From the NCBI GenBank assembly GCA_964374025.1, contig CAYJWU010000026.1, forward strand, positions 1 to 11,275: a stretch of DNA of 11,275 nucleotides, given 5' to 3'. The notes under the pieces are model-generated. The model was given only the letters and a program-made list of their open reading frames with translations, had not been told where the DNA came from and did no database searches. Shown here piece by piece: positions 1 to 6,820 of the stretch; position 1 is the stretch's first letter, and every line of letters starts with the position of its first letter. The DNA is from JBASTI01 sp964374025 (lineage in GTDB: Bacteria; Patescibacteriota; Minisyncoccia; Spechtbacterales; HO2-43-30). The position numbers and the translations under genes are program-made.

Positions 1-16
1 AAAAAGGGAGGGGGTA

Positions 17-44
17 TTGACAAATATTCGCATAGGAGTATAAT
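17..44 (+). promoter_or_regulatory. sigma70-type promoter for the zinc-ribbon gene
   Basis: A perfect -35 box TTGACA (17-22) and a perfect -10 box TATAAT (39-44) are separated by 16 bp. The start codon at 94 leaves a leader of about 40 nt. This is the closest match to consensus in the window. Confidence 0.85.
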
Positions 45-93
45 GGAGTATTAGTTAGAAAGGTCAGAAGTAAGCAAAAGTAAAACAAATAAA

Positions 94-279
94 ATGGCGG
101 ATGAACAAAACAACGGTGGTGGCTACGAGCGAACGATGTATCCTGTGAATGAAAAGTGCGCGGATTGCGGTACGGAAATAACTCAACTTCCGTTTCAGCC
201 CGATCCAGCGCGAAGTCAGAATCTTCGATGCCGTGATTGCTACCGAAACAAACGCGATACTTTTAGAAAAGATCGCTAA
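94..279 (+). CDS. small CxxC...CxxC zinc-ribbon protein (61 aa)
   Basis: The protein has two Cys pairs, CADC (residues 22-25) and CRDC (46-49), 20 residues apart, with an LPFQPDP stretch between them and a basic C-terminal tail (YRNKRDTFRKDR). Paired CxxC knuckles of this type normally bind one zinc ion. The layout resembles the small CxxC-x17-CxxC proteins common in archaea and in uncultured bacteria, although the spacing here is 20. The function is unknown; the basic tail would suit nucleic-acid or ribosome contact, which is inference. The gene is monocistronic, with a near-consensus promoter upstream and a strong terminator two bases after the stop codon. No Shine-Dalgarno is visible ahead of the ATG; the nearest purine-rich tract is about 25 nt away. 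Confidence 0.8.
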   Translation: MADEQNNGGGYERTMYPVNEKCADCGTEITQLPFQPDPARSQNLRCRDCYRNKRDTFRKDR

Positions 280-280
280 A

Positions 281-318
281 ACTAAAAACTACCCCGCAGC
301 TGCGGGGTAGTTTTTAGT
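281..318. terminator. bidirectional rho-independent terminator
   Basis: A perfectly self-complementary 38-nt sequence with 19-nt arms (core CTACCCCGCA / TGCGGGGTAG). A-rich and T-rich flanks are built into the stem, so either strand ends in a U-run. It starts right after the stop of the zinc-ribbon gene and is also a backup terminator for the oxygenase gene arriving on the minus strand. Confidence 0.9.
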
Positions 319-327
319 TGCTTAAAC

Positions 328-354
328 AAAAATGGCTTCGTTTGAAGAAGCCAT
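328..354 (-). terminator. rho-independent terminator of the Rieske oxygenase gene
   Basis: The arms ATGGCTTC (332-339) and GAAGCCAT (347-354) enclose a 7-nt loop. Read on the minus strand, the stem is followed by a run of five U (complement of 328-332). It lies 18 nt after the stop of the minus-strand gene. Confidence 0.8.
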
Positions 355-372
355 GAATTATACTAGGGCTTT

Positions 373-1545
373 TTACTGGCGGCGGCGCATAGTTTCACGC
401 ACGCGATCCGTAAACCACCGCGGCCCGATTTCCGATGGCCCGAAGAGACCCATCTGTTTTGGATGCGAACCGGGACGCAAATTTGCATTGAGCAGGCGAA
501 TCGCAATCGTGTCTTCGTCATCTACCTGTTTGCTCAGCCATATCCTATCCCTTTTGCGATATTTCTTGAGGTCCATCACATAGTGCTGCCAAAGGAAATT
601 CACCTTTCGGGGGTTTTCCGGATGCGGCTCATAGACATTTATAGACAACCCCCAAGGGTAAAAATTGAGCGTTAGGTTTGGGAATATGAACCACCAAAGC
701 GCGAAAACGCGCTTCCTCGGATGGTGGAATCTCGGCGGTAAAAGTTCTGGATCAAAGCCATGATCCGGATTTTTTGCCAAAACCCACTGCAGACTCGAGA
801 AACGATTGATCTCCGTCGTGTATGAATCCATCTCCACGGCGTCATAAAGGCCGCCGGGAGCTTTGTGAATGTGCTTTATATGAAGCGAATCCATATAATT
901 TCCTGCGTGCAGTTTCCAGTTTCCATCGAGGGTGCGGAACTGGTTTTTCATCGGAATAAACTCGAACTGATCAAGGGGCATCAGAGCAATACTTTCACCC
1001 ACTTCGCGCATCAGGTCTTCAAATGGAATAATGGGTTTGCCTCGACAGATAAAAAAGAGTTTCTCCCATTCCTGAAGGGGATACTCGGTAAGGCTAAGCA
1101 ACGCGCGTTCCTCTTCGGTCGGCTTGGAAAATTCAGGATGCGATACAAATTTCCCTCTGGTATCTACGATTAAACCATGCTGTGCGCATTGATTGTATTT
1201 CGATCTCGTTGAGTCACTTGAAAGTTTGATAGGGTAAAAGTTATGCGGACAGCGATTCAGGAAACAACGGAGTTGCGGCTCTTGGTCTTGGCCATCTTCG
1301 ATGTACTCACGCTGAAAAAAAATAGGTTCATTGAGAAAGTCAACCGGCTCGGCGTTCCCGCGTAACTCAAGTGACTCAAAGGGAGTAGGCCCTTCGTCAT
1401 CCGCGGGTTTTTCCATAAGCAGTTGTTTGCGAAAGGGAAGCCACATTTTTGTAAATGTCGTTTCAAACTCCCGAGTAAGCCATGCCGGACTCCAACACGA
1501 TTCTACGGGTAGTGTTTTTTTTGAAAGAGCATCAATGTATGTCAT
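373..1545 (-). CDS. Rieske [2Fe-2S] non-heme iron oxygenase, alpha-subunit type
   Basis: 390 aa from the chosen ATG. Rieske cluster ligands are visible as C99-P-H101 and C120-A-Q-H123. Eighteen residues separate H101 from C120, one more than the usual 15-17. The mononuclear iron site follows as NWKLHAGNYMDSLHIKHIH, with D219, H222 and H227 forming the bridging Asp and two His. The third ligand is probably D345 in VDDEDT, at the expected distance. Members of this family use O2 and electrons from a ferredoxin or reductase to hydroxylate or demethylate rings, amines or sterol-like substrates. The substrate cannot be read here, and no reductase or ferredoxin gene is in the window. The open frame extends 17 codons further (to 1596), but the inner ATG at 1545 has an AGGGGG motif seven bases upstream and lies properly downstream of a consensus promoter. 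The gene is isolated between two terminators and a divergent promoter. An O2-dependent enzyme is unexpected in a fermentative CPR-like genome and may have been acquired by transfer. Confidence 0.9.
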   Translation of the reverse strand: MTYIDALSKKTLPVESCWSPAWLTREFETTFTKMWLPFRKQLLMEKPADDEGPTPFESLELRGNAEPVDFLNEPIFFQREYIEDGQDQEPQLRCFLNRCPHNFYPIKLSSDSTRSKYNQCAQHGLIVDTRGKFVSHPEFSKPTEEERALLSLTEYPLQEWEKLFFICRGKPIIPFEDLMREVGESIALMPLDQFEFIPMKNQFRTLDGNWKLHAGNYMDSLHIKHIHKAPGGLYDAVEMDSYTTEINRFSSLQWVLAKNPDHGFDPELLPPRFHHPRKRVFALWWFIFPNLTLNFYPWGLSINVYEPHPENPRKVNFLWQHYVMDLKKYRKRDRIWLSKQVDDEDTIAIRLLNANLRPGSHPKQMGLFGPSEIGPRWFTDRVRETMRRRQ

Positions 1546-1596
1546 TTTTTTCCCCCTTTTTCCGGGCGCGTACAATGTCTGGTGCAAGATACGCAC

Positions 1597-1625
1597 ATGC
1601 TACTACGAACCCATCAGAATGTCAA
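1597..1625 (-). promoter_or_regulatory. promoter of the Rieske oxygenase gene
   Basis: On the minus strand TTGACA (1625-1620) and TAGCAT (1602-1597) are spaced 17 bp apart. The expected transcript starts near 1590 and has a leader of about 45 nt that contains the AGGGGG ribosome-binding site. Confidence 0.75.
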
Positions 1626-1635
1626 TATGCGTGGC

Positions 1636-1664
1636 TTGGCGGGTTTTTGTTTTTACTGTAAGAT
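1636..1664 (+). promoter_or_regulatory. candidate promoter for the envelope gene cluster
   Basis: TTGGCG (1636-1641) and TAAGAT (1659-1664) are spaced 17 bp apart. The predicted start lies a few bases before the ATG at 1674, so the first gene would be nearly leaderless. That fits the lack of any Shine-Dalgarno there. It sits back-to-back with the oxygenase promoter. Confidence 0.5.
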
Positions 1665-1673
1665 TCATATTAT

Positions 1674-3150
1674 ATGCACTGGGCAGAATTACCGAGAAAA
1701 TTTGTGAATCCTCTCAACGCGGTAATCGGAGTCGAAATTTTAGGGGTTATTTTAATGATGCTCGGGCTGCTGCCCAGAGAAGCGGCGCTTTTTGTGTTGG
1801 GAATTTTTGCCTTTTTTACAATTTTTGCGCCCCTAAAACAAGCTGTGCTTTTTGCCGTGTTTTCGATTCCGCTATACACGGCTTTGCCTATTACCGATTC
1901 GTTTGACTCAATGGCGAGTTGGAGGATAATTATTGCGATTTTGTTTCTGCGGGCAATAAGCGATGCCAATATTCGTATGATTAGTATGAATTCGTATATT
2001 AGCATCGCAAAAAAACTACTCAAGGATAGAATGGGGGTGCTTGTTGGTTTGTTTTTTGCTCTGGGCGCTTTATCGCTCCTCGTAGCGGAGGAGCCGATTT
2101 TTGGAATCAGAAAACTTTTGTACTTGGCAAATGTAATCGCGCTATTTTTTGTTATCCGGGAAGTCGCCAAAAGCAAGCAGGACTTCGCGGATATTTTGAA
2201 ATACACATTCGCGGGATCGCTGCTCGCGCTCGCGGTGGGATACGCGCAATTTATAACAATACTATTTGTGCCGCTATATACCTTCTGGCAATGGTGGGCA
2301 AGTCACGTGATTCCTGTTTTTTACGGCGCAAACTTGGGCCACCTTCTCTCGTATTCAAACACGTGGTTCTCCTATTACGAAGAAGCAGAAGCAACTCTGC
2401 GAATGTTCTCGTTTTTTCCCGACTCACATTCCTTCGCGCTTTCTATGATTTTAGCCTTGCCGATGGCGATGACATTTTTTGTAATGAAATGGCGGCGGGC
2501 AATCGTTGGCAGCGCTACAGTATTAATTTTGCTCGCAATAATTTTCTCCGGAACCCGCGGCGCTTGGATTGGAGCTATTCCCGTTTTTCTCGTATTAGTT
2601 TTTACGTTTTTCCGTGGCCCCCGCAGAAAAGTCGTTAAGATCGCGATTATTTCCCTTCTCATTTTTGCATTCCTTTTTCCCGTATCATCCTACATCCTCA
2701 AATTTTCCCAGTCGCGGCAGGGGGGGATTGTATCAGAGACAGCATTCGAGCGAATATCCACATCGTTTAACACGCGCGAACTTTCAAACATGGGCCGCAT
2801 CGAGATATGGAAATCAACATTTAAGTCCATACAGAGGCATCCATTTCTTGGTGTCGGCATGGGAAACTACCCCGTAGTTCTTGACGAAAATGTCTCTGCC
2901 GCCAAAGAAGGCGCGTCGGCTCATAGCTTGTATCTTGATGTCGCGTCGGAGACGGGCTTGTTCGGCGGTTTGCTTTTGATTCTTATATTTCTTGAAATCC
3001 TCTGGCGCGCGATGCAAGTATTTCTAAAGAATCAAGACCCGCTTCTCTCCACATTCGCTGGCTTCTTTGCCGTTTACTTCCTTTGGGTAATGGCGTATAG
3101 TGCTGTTGATGTGGTTTTGCTGAATGATAAAGTTTTGCTATTATTCGTGA
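1674..3150 (+). CDS. O-antigen ligase / polymerase-like membrane protein (3' end lost in gap)
   Basis: 492 residues are visible before the sequence gap. Many hydrophobic segments are separated by short loops, as in the Wzy/WaaL superfamily. Signature elements of the O-antigen ligase domain are present: GTRGAWIG (residues 293-300), GRIEIW (374-379), HPFLGVGMGNY (389-399), and AHSLYLDVASETGLFGG (416-432) with the conserved His at 417. The stretch from 355 to 430 is the large extracytoplasmic loop. Family members join or polymerise lipid-linked glycans outside the cytoplasmic membrane, either as O-antigen ligases or as glycan transferases to protein; which one applies is not decidable here. Residues 96-112 are encoded by an inserted palindromic repeat. 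The start is the first ATG and has no Shine-Dalgarno, suggesting a near-leaderless transcript. The apparent continuation of the frame past the N-run is an artefact: downstream of the gap the real coding frame is that of the glycosyltransferase. Confidence 0.85.
1960..2008. repeat. 49-bp palindromic element inside the ligase ORF (short copy)
   Basis: The ends are imperfect inverted repeats, GCGATGCCAATAT and ATATTAGCATCGC (one mismatch in 13). The reverse complement of 1970-2008 matches 10247-10285 at 37 of 39 positions. The remaining end also aligns, so this copy equals the 85-bp copy at 10246-10330 minus an internal 34 nt. It is translated in frame as about 17 residues (SDANIRMISMNSYISIA) between two hydrophobic segments. 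Confidence 0.85.
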
Positions 3151-3250
3151 NNNNNNNNNNNNNNNNNNNNNNNNNNNNNNNNNNNNNNNNNNNNNNNNNN
3201 NNNNNNNNNNNNNNNNNNNNNNNNNNNNNNNNNNNNNNNNNNNNNNNNNN
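3151..3250. other. assembly gap (100 N)
   Basis: Exactly 100 undetermined bases, a conventional placeholder, so the real size is unknown. The gap hides the end of the O-antigen ligase-like gene and the start of the glycosyltransferase. Confidence 0.99.
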
Positions 3251-4237
3251 GCGGCGAAAAATGAAGAGAGGAACATAGAGAAATCGCTTGGTTCTGCGCT
3301 CAATCAATCGTATGGGCAGACAGAGATTTTTTTGATTGACGATACTTCAACGGATAGAACTGTTGAGGTTGCTAAGCGCTGCTATGAAAATTACCTAAAG
3401 TCAAAACCCGAAGTTGTCATATCTCTCACGATCGTGAACAATATGACAAATCTGGGTTTTGGGGGGAGCCATAATGTCGGCATAAAGAAATCCCGCGGCG
3501 ATTTTGTTCTTTGCCTCAATGCGGATTGCGAACTTGATAAAAATTATGTAAAATACGCAGTAGAAGTTTTCGCCCGGGATCCGCGCATCGCGGCTGTGCA
3601 GGGGAAACTTCTAAATCCCCGCACGGGCAAAATAGATACAGCCGGTCTTTTGTTTTATAAAAACCGAAGGGTGGTAAATCGCGGTCAGGGCGATCTGGAC
3701 ACTGGGCAGTATGAAAGTAATGAAGAAATCTGGGGCGTTGACGGCGCCGCGCCCGTGTATCGGAGAGCAGCCCTCGAGGATACAAAAATAGAAGGGGAGT
3801 ATTTTGATGAAGATTTTTTTGCCTATAAAGAGGATATCGATCTATCGTGGCGCATGCGGCTCGCCGGCTGGAGGTTGATGTATGAGCCAAGAGCCACAGC
3901 GTATCATGACCGTTCCGCGGGCGAGGGTACGGCAAAAAATCCGTTCCAAATTATTCGGGCGCGAAGAGGGATAAGCGAGTTCGCGAAATTTCACTCGTTT
4001 GCGAATCAGCGCCTGATGCAGGTAAAAAACGAAACGCCCTGTCTTTTTTTAAAGTACTTCCCCAAAATTTTTATAAAAGAGCTTATGTCGTGGCCATATG
4101 TGTTATTTTTTGAAAAGTATGGCGCAAAGTCCGTCTTTGAGTTTTTCCGGTTACTGCCAAGGACTATCAAAAAACGAAGGTTCGTTATGGCAAAAAAACG
4201 GATAGGCGATAATGACATGGAAAGATGGTTTATCTGA
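3251..4237 (+). CDS. family 2 (GT-A) glycosyltransferase, N-terminus lost in gap
   Basis: 328 residues are visible. The frame is open right after the gap and begins AAKNEERNIEKSLGSALNQS, the typical nucleotide-sugar-binding start of GT2 enzymes, so probably only about ten residues are missing. IDDTSTDRT follows (residues about 29-37), then CLNADCELD as the DxD-like metal/nucleotide site. Further on, GVDGAAPVYRR and FFAYKEDIDLSWRMRLAGW form the acceptor/catalytic ED region typical of rhamnosyltransferase-like GT2 enzymes. It would add a sugar from an activated donor to a growing lipid-linked glycan on the cytoplasmic face. The TTG at 3332 is not a credible start because conserved sequence lies upstream. 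The 3' end overlaps the next gene by 13 bp, implying co-transcription. Donor and acceptor cannot be told. Confidence 0.92.
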   Translation, partial: AAKNEERNIEKSLGSALNQSYGQTEIFLIDDTSTDRTVEVAKRCYENYLKSKPEVVISLTIVNNMTNLGFGGSHNVGIKKSRGDFVLCLNADCELDKNYVKYAVEVFARDPRIAAVQGKLLNPRTGKIDTAGLLFYKNRRVVNRGQGDLDTGQYESNEEIWGVDGAAPVYRRAALEDTKIEGEYFDEDFFAYKEDIDLSWRMRLAGWRLMYEPRATAYHDRSAGEGTAKNPFQIIRARRGISEFAKFHSFANQRLMQVKNETPCLFLKYFPKIFIKELMSWPYVLFFEKYGAKSVFEFFRLLPRTIKKRRFVMAKKRIGDNDMERWFI

Positions 4238-5133
4238 ATAAATACAAAAAAATTATTTTTATCGCAGCCACCCTTTTTATTATAGGCGGTGTCGTGTTCT
4301 CCTATAAAGCCGGCCGCACCATATCAGTCGTCGGAGGAGATAACGGCGAGCTTTGGGAAAAAACCATTTCTGATTTTTCCAATTTTCCAGAGCCGGAGGA
4401 AGACCGCGTGGATGTACTTATCGTCGGCATACGGGGTTTTGATGACGACAGCAAAAATAGATACGAGGGCGCGAATGGCGAGTATCTTGCGGACACCATA
4501 ATACTTGCCAGTTTCAACAAGAAAAATGATCAGGCGGCGCTCGTTTCAATACCGCGGGATCTGTACGTGGAGATACCAGATTACGGAAAAGAAAAAATAA
4601 ATTCAGCGTATGCCGTGGGCGAGGCACGACAATATAGCGGCGGGGGGCTCCAGCTGACAAAAGCCCTTGTATCAATGGTCAGCGGAGTTTACGTGGATCA
4701 TTCCATAAGCATTGACTTTACCGGTTTTAAAAAAATTATTGATAATATCGGCGGGATCACGATATATAGGGATACNNNNNNNNNNNNNNNNNNNNNNNNN
4801 NNNNNNNNNNNNNNNNNNNNNNNNNNNNNNNNNNNNNNNNNNNNNNNNNNNNNNNNNNNNNNNNNNNNNNNNNNNCTTGCAAATCCGGTAAAAATTTTTA
4901 ACATACTTGATATCGTGCAAAATAATGTGCGTACGGACATGTCTATTTCCGAAATAAACGGTTTAATATCGCTCACCCAAAAATCAAAGGTTCAGGATTT
5001 TAAACAAGGCGTGCTCGATACAAGCGAGAATGGCCTGCTTATGGAAGACAGAATTGACGGAAGGTTTGTGCTCGTTCCCAAAAATAGCGATTATTCCGGG
5101 GTTCAAAAATTATTTATGGACATAATTCAATAA
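4225..5133 (+). CDS. LytR-CpsA-Psr (LCP) family glycopolymer transferase, interrupted by a gap
   Basis: A short cytoplasmic N-terminus is followed by one membrane span (residues about 9-27), then an extracytoplasmic LCP domain: VDVLIVGIRG (62-71), ADTIILASF with D90, SIPRDLYVEIP with R111/D112, and DFTGFKKIIDNIGGITIY (164-181). These match the LCP fold, which binds polyprenyl pyrophosphate-linked glycans and transfers them to cell wall or protein. The gap at 4776-4875 removes the segment that should hold the later conserved Arg/Gln residues. After the gap the frame resumes and carries the expected LCP C-terminal region (DIVQNNVRTDMSISEINGL). The start overlaps the glycosyltransferase, and one base separates the stop from the protease start, so translational coupling is likely. 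With the ligase and transferase upstream it suggests a surface-glycan assembly unit. Confidence 0.9.
   Translation: MVYLNKYKKIIFIAATLFIIGGVVFSYKAGRTISVVGGDNGELWEKTISDFSNFPEPEEDRVDVLIVGIRGFDDDSKNRYEGANGEYLADTIILASFNKKNDQAALVSIPRDLYVEIPDYGKEKINSAYAVGEARQYSGGGLQLTKALVSMVSGVYVDHSISIDFTGFKKIIDNIGGITIYRDXXXXXXXXXXXXXXXXXXXXXXXXXXXXXXXXXXLANPVKIFNILDIVQNNVRTDMSISEINGLISLTQKSKVQDFKQGVLDTSENGLLMEDRIDGRFVLVPKNSDYSGVQKLFMDIIQ
4776..4875. other. assembly gap (100 N) inside the LCP gene
   Basis: Exactly 100 undetermined bases. The frame before and after happens to agree at this nominal length, but the true gap size is unknown. Confidence 0.99.
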
Positions 5134-5134
5134 C

Positions 5135-6349
5135 ATGGACAAAAGAATTCTAAGCCTTTCGTTTATTATTATAATCCTATCCTTGGGATTCGGGGGCGGT
5201 TTTATAATCGGAAAATCGAGTACCGCGGGACAAGCGGCATCCGATATTCGCGGAGGACTTCTGGATGTCACAAAACTTTTTTCAAAAAAACCAACCATCG
5301 ATCTTATAAAGGAGGGCCTGGACACGATAGAGCGGAAATATGTAGATGTCGGCGATATAAAAAATGAGGATTTAATTTATGGCGCGATGAAAGGGATGCT
5401 CGAAGCCCTAAAGGATCCCCATAGTGTTTTTCTGAAACCAGAAGACGCGAAGACCTTTAAGGAGGATGTGGGAGGGAAATTTGAGGGCATAGGAGCCGAA
5501 ATTGGCGTAAGAAAAGATAAGATTAGCGTTATAGCGCCTCTAAGAGGTAATCCTGCCGAACGTGCCGGGGTGCGCGCGGGAGACCAAATATTCGCTATTG
5601 ATGCCGTAGAAACCGAAGGTATGACCCTTGATGAGGCGGTGCGGCGGATTCGGGGCCCGAAAGGCAGTATAGTGAAACTTACTATTTCAAGGGAGGGAAC
5701 AAAGGAGAATTTTGATATTTCCATTGTTCGTGATACGATTAAGATTCCTAATATTGAATTGGAGAAAAAAGAAGGCGGCATCGCGCATATTAGTCTTGCC
5801 CATTTTAACGAAACAGCGCCAGAGGATTTCGAGAATATAGTTCAGGAAATACTGCGTTCCGACGCGAAGAAATTAATCCTTGATTTGCGTAATAATCCGG
5901 GAGGATTCCTCGAGACAGCAGTGGACATAGCCGGGTGGTTTCTTCCGCCGGACACGATTGTGCTTATTGAAAAATCTGGCCGCGGAAGGGGCGACAAAAC
6001 GTATAAGACCAATGGCAGCGCGGCGCTTATGGATTATCCGATGATCGTTCTTATAAACAGGGGCTCTGCTTCCGCGTCAGAAATTTTGGCTGGCGCGCTT
6101 CGCGACCATAGAAGCGTAAAACTTATAGGCGAGAAAAGTTTCGGCAAGGGGTCGGTGCAGGAGCTTATCAATCTTTCTGACGGCTCCAGTATCAAAGTTT
6201 CTATATCCAAATGGCTTACGCCAAAGGGTGTTTCCATTCAGGATAATGGTTTGATTCCGGATATAGAAGTTGAAATGACTCCGGAAATTTTTGATGAAAA
6301 AGGCGATGTTCAACTAGAAAAAGCTATTGAAGCGGCGAAGGAATTGTGA
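5135..6349 (+). CDS. S41 family C-terminal processing peptidase (CtpA/Prc-like)
   Basis: 404 aa. An N-terminal membrane anchor or signal (residues 6-26) is followed by a helical segment, then a PDZ domain (about 110-200; GKFEGIGAEIG, NPAERAGVRAGDQI), then the S41 core. DLRNNPGGFLETAVDIAGWF (250-269), NRGSASASEILAGAL (308-322) and GEKSFGKGSVQ (332-342) are all conserved. The catalytic dyad is predicted as S313 and K338, 25 residues apart as in Prc and CtpB, with Q342 as the third residue. Such proteases act outside the cytoplasmic membrane and trim protein C-termini, often regulating peptidoglycan enzymes. The ATG follows the LCP stop by one base. The last 23 bp contain the promoter of the next gene. 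The catalytic core is intact. Confidence 0.95.
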   Translation: MDKRILSLSFIIIILSLGFGGGFIIGKSSTAGQAASDIRGGLLDVTKLFSKKPTIDLIKEGLDTIERKYVDVGDIKNEDLIYGAMKGMLEALKDPHSVFLKPEDAKTFKEDVGGKFEGIGAEIGVRKDKISVIAPLRGNPAERAGVRAGDQIFAIDAVETEGMTLDEAVRRIRGPKGSIVKLTISREGTKENFDISIVRDTIKIPNIELEKKEGGIAHISLAHFNETAPEDFENIVQEILRSDAKKLILDLRNNPGGFLETAVDIAGWFLPPDTIVLIEKSGRGRGDKTYKTNGSAALMDYPMIVLINRGSASASEILAGALRDHRSVKLIGEKSFGKGSVQELINLSDGSSIKVSISKWLTPKGVSIQDNGLIPDIEVEMTPEIFDEKGDVQLEKAIEAAKEL

Positions 6350-6355
6350 TACATT
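6327..6355 (+). promoter_or_regulatory. promoter of rplI inside the end of the protease gene
   Basis: TTGAAG (6327-6332), a 17-bp spacer, then the extended -10 TGTGATACATT with hexamer TACATT at 6350-6355. Transcription would start near 6361, giving an mRNA with almost no leader before the ATG at 6364. The same TGTGATACANT box recurs at two other promoters in this window. Confidence 0.65.
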
Positions 6356-6363
6356 AAAAGGGT

Positions 6364-6810
6364 ATGAAAGTAATTCTGTTACAAGACGTCGAAACTCTCG
6401 GCAAAAAATGGGAAGTTAAAGAAGTCGCGGATGGATTCGCGAAGAATTTTTTAATACCGAGAGACTTGGCGAAGCCGGCAACCGAGAGCGAAATTGCGGA
6501 AGCGGAGCGGTTGCTTGCGGAAGCCGAAGCCAAGGCCAAAGGAGAGCTTGAAACAGTCGAAAAATCAGCCTCCAAACTCGATGGATACGAATTAAAAATT
6601 CCCGTTTCGGTCGGAGAGGAGGGACAGCTTTTCGCGCAGGTTTCCCCCAAGCAAATTGCCGAAGCGCTTACGGCAGAAGGGTTTCAAGTATCCGCGAAAC
6701 AGATAAAAATCAAGGAACCAATCAAGGAACTTGGAGAGTTCGCCGTAACTGTTGAATTTGATCATGGCTTGGAGGCGGAAATACGGGTGATTGTGGAGGC
6801 AGCGGAATAA
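6364..6810 (+). CDS. rplI: large ribosomal subunit protein bL9
   Basis: 148 aa, the normal length, with both L9 domains. The N-terminal rRNA-binding domain starts MKVILLQDVETLGKK and continues to DGFAKNFLIPRDLA. A long charged connecting helix follows (residues about 43-75), then the C-terminal domain with VSVGEEGQLFAQVSPKQIAEAL. L9 binds 23S rRNA domain V near the L1 stalk and helps keep frame and fidelity. The ATG is preceded directly by AAAAGGG. One oddity is W16 (GKKWEV) at a position that is usually Gly. Some CPR groups are reported to lack bL9, so its presence is mildly informative on lineage. Confidence 0.97.
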   Translation: MKVILLQDVETLGKKWEVKEVADGFAKNFLIPRDLAKPATESEIAEAERLLAEAEAKAKGELETVEKSASKLDGYELKIPVSVGEEGQLFAQVSPKQIAEALTAEGFQVSAKQIKIKEPIKELGEFAVTVEFDHGLEAEIRVIVEAAE

Positions 6811-6820
6811 AAACATCAAC

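Noticed and set aside
1331..2206. Open frames at 1331-1906 (+) and 1670-2206 (-)
   Set aside because: They lie opposite or out of frame with the well-supported oxygenase and ligase genes and show no recognisable domain or start signal.
3151..3278. C-terminal extension of the O-antigen ligase-like protein across the N-run
   Set aside because: The frame only stays open because N codons are not stops. The sequence after the gap codes in another frame for a conserved glycosyltransferase start (AAKNEERN).
3516..3935. 139-codon minus-strand frame within the glycosyltransferase
   Set aside because: Antisense shadow of a conserved gene; the composition is atypical and there is no ribosome-binding site.
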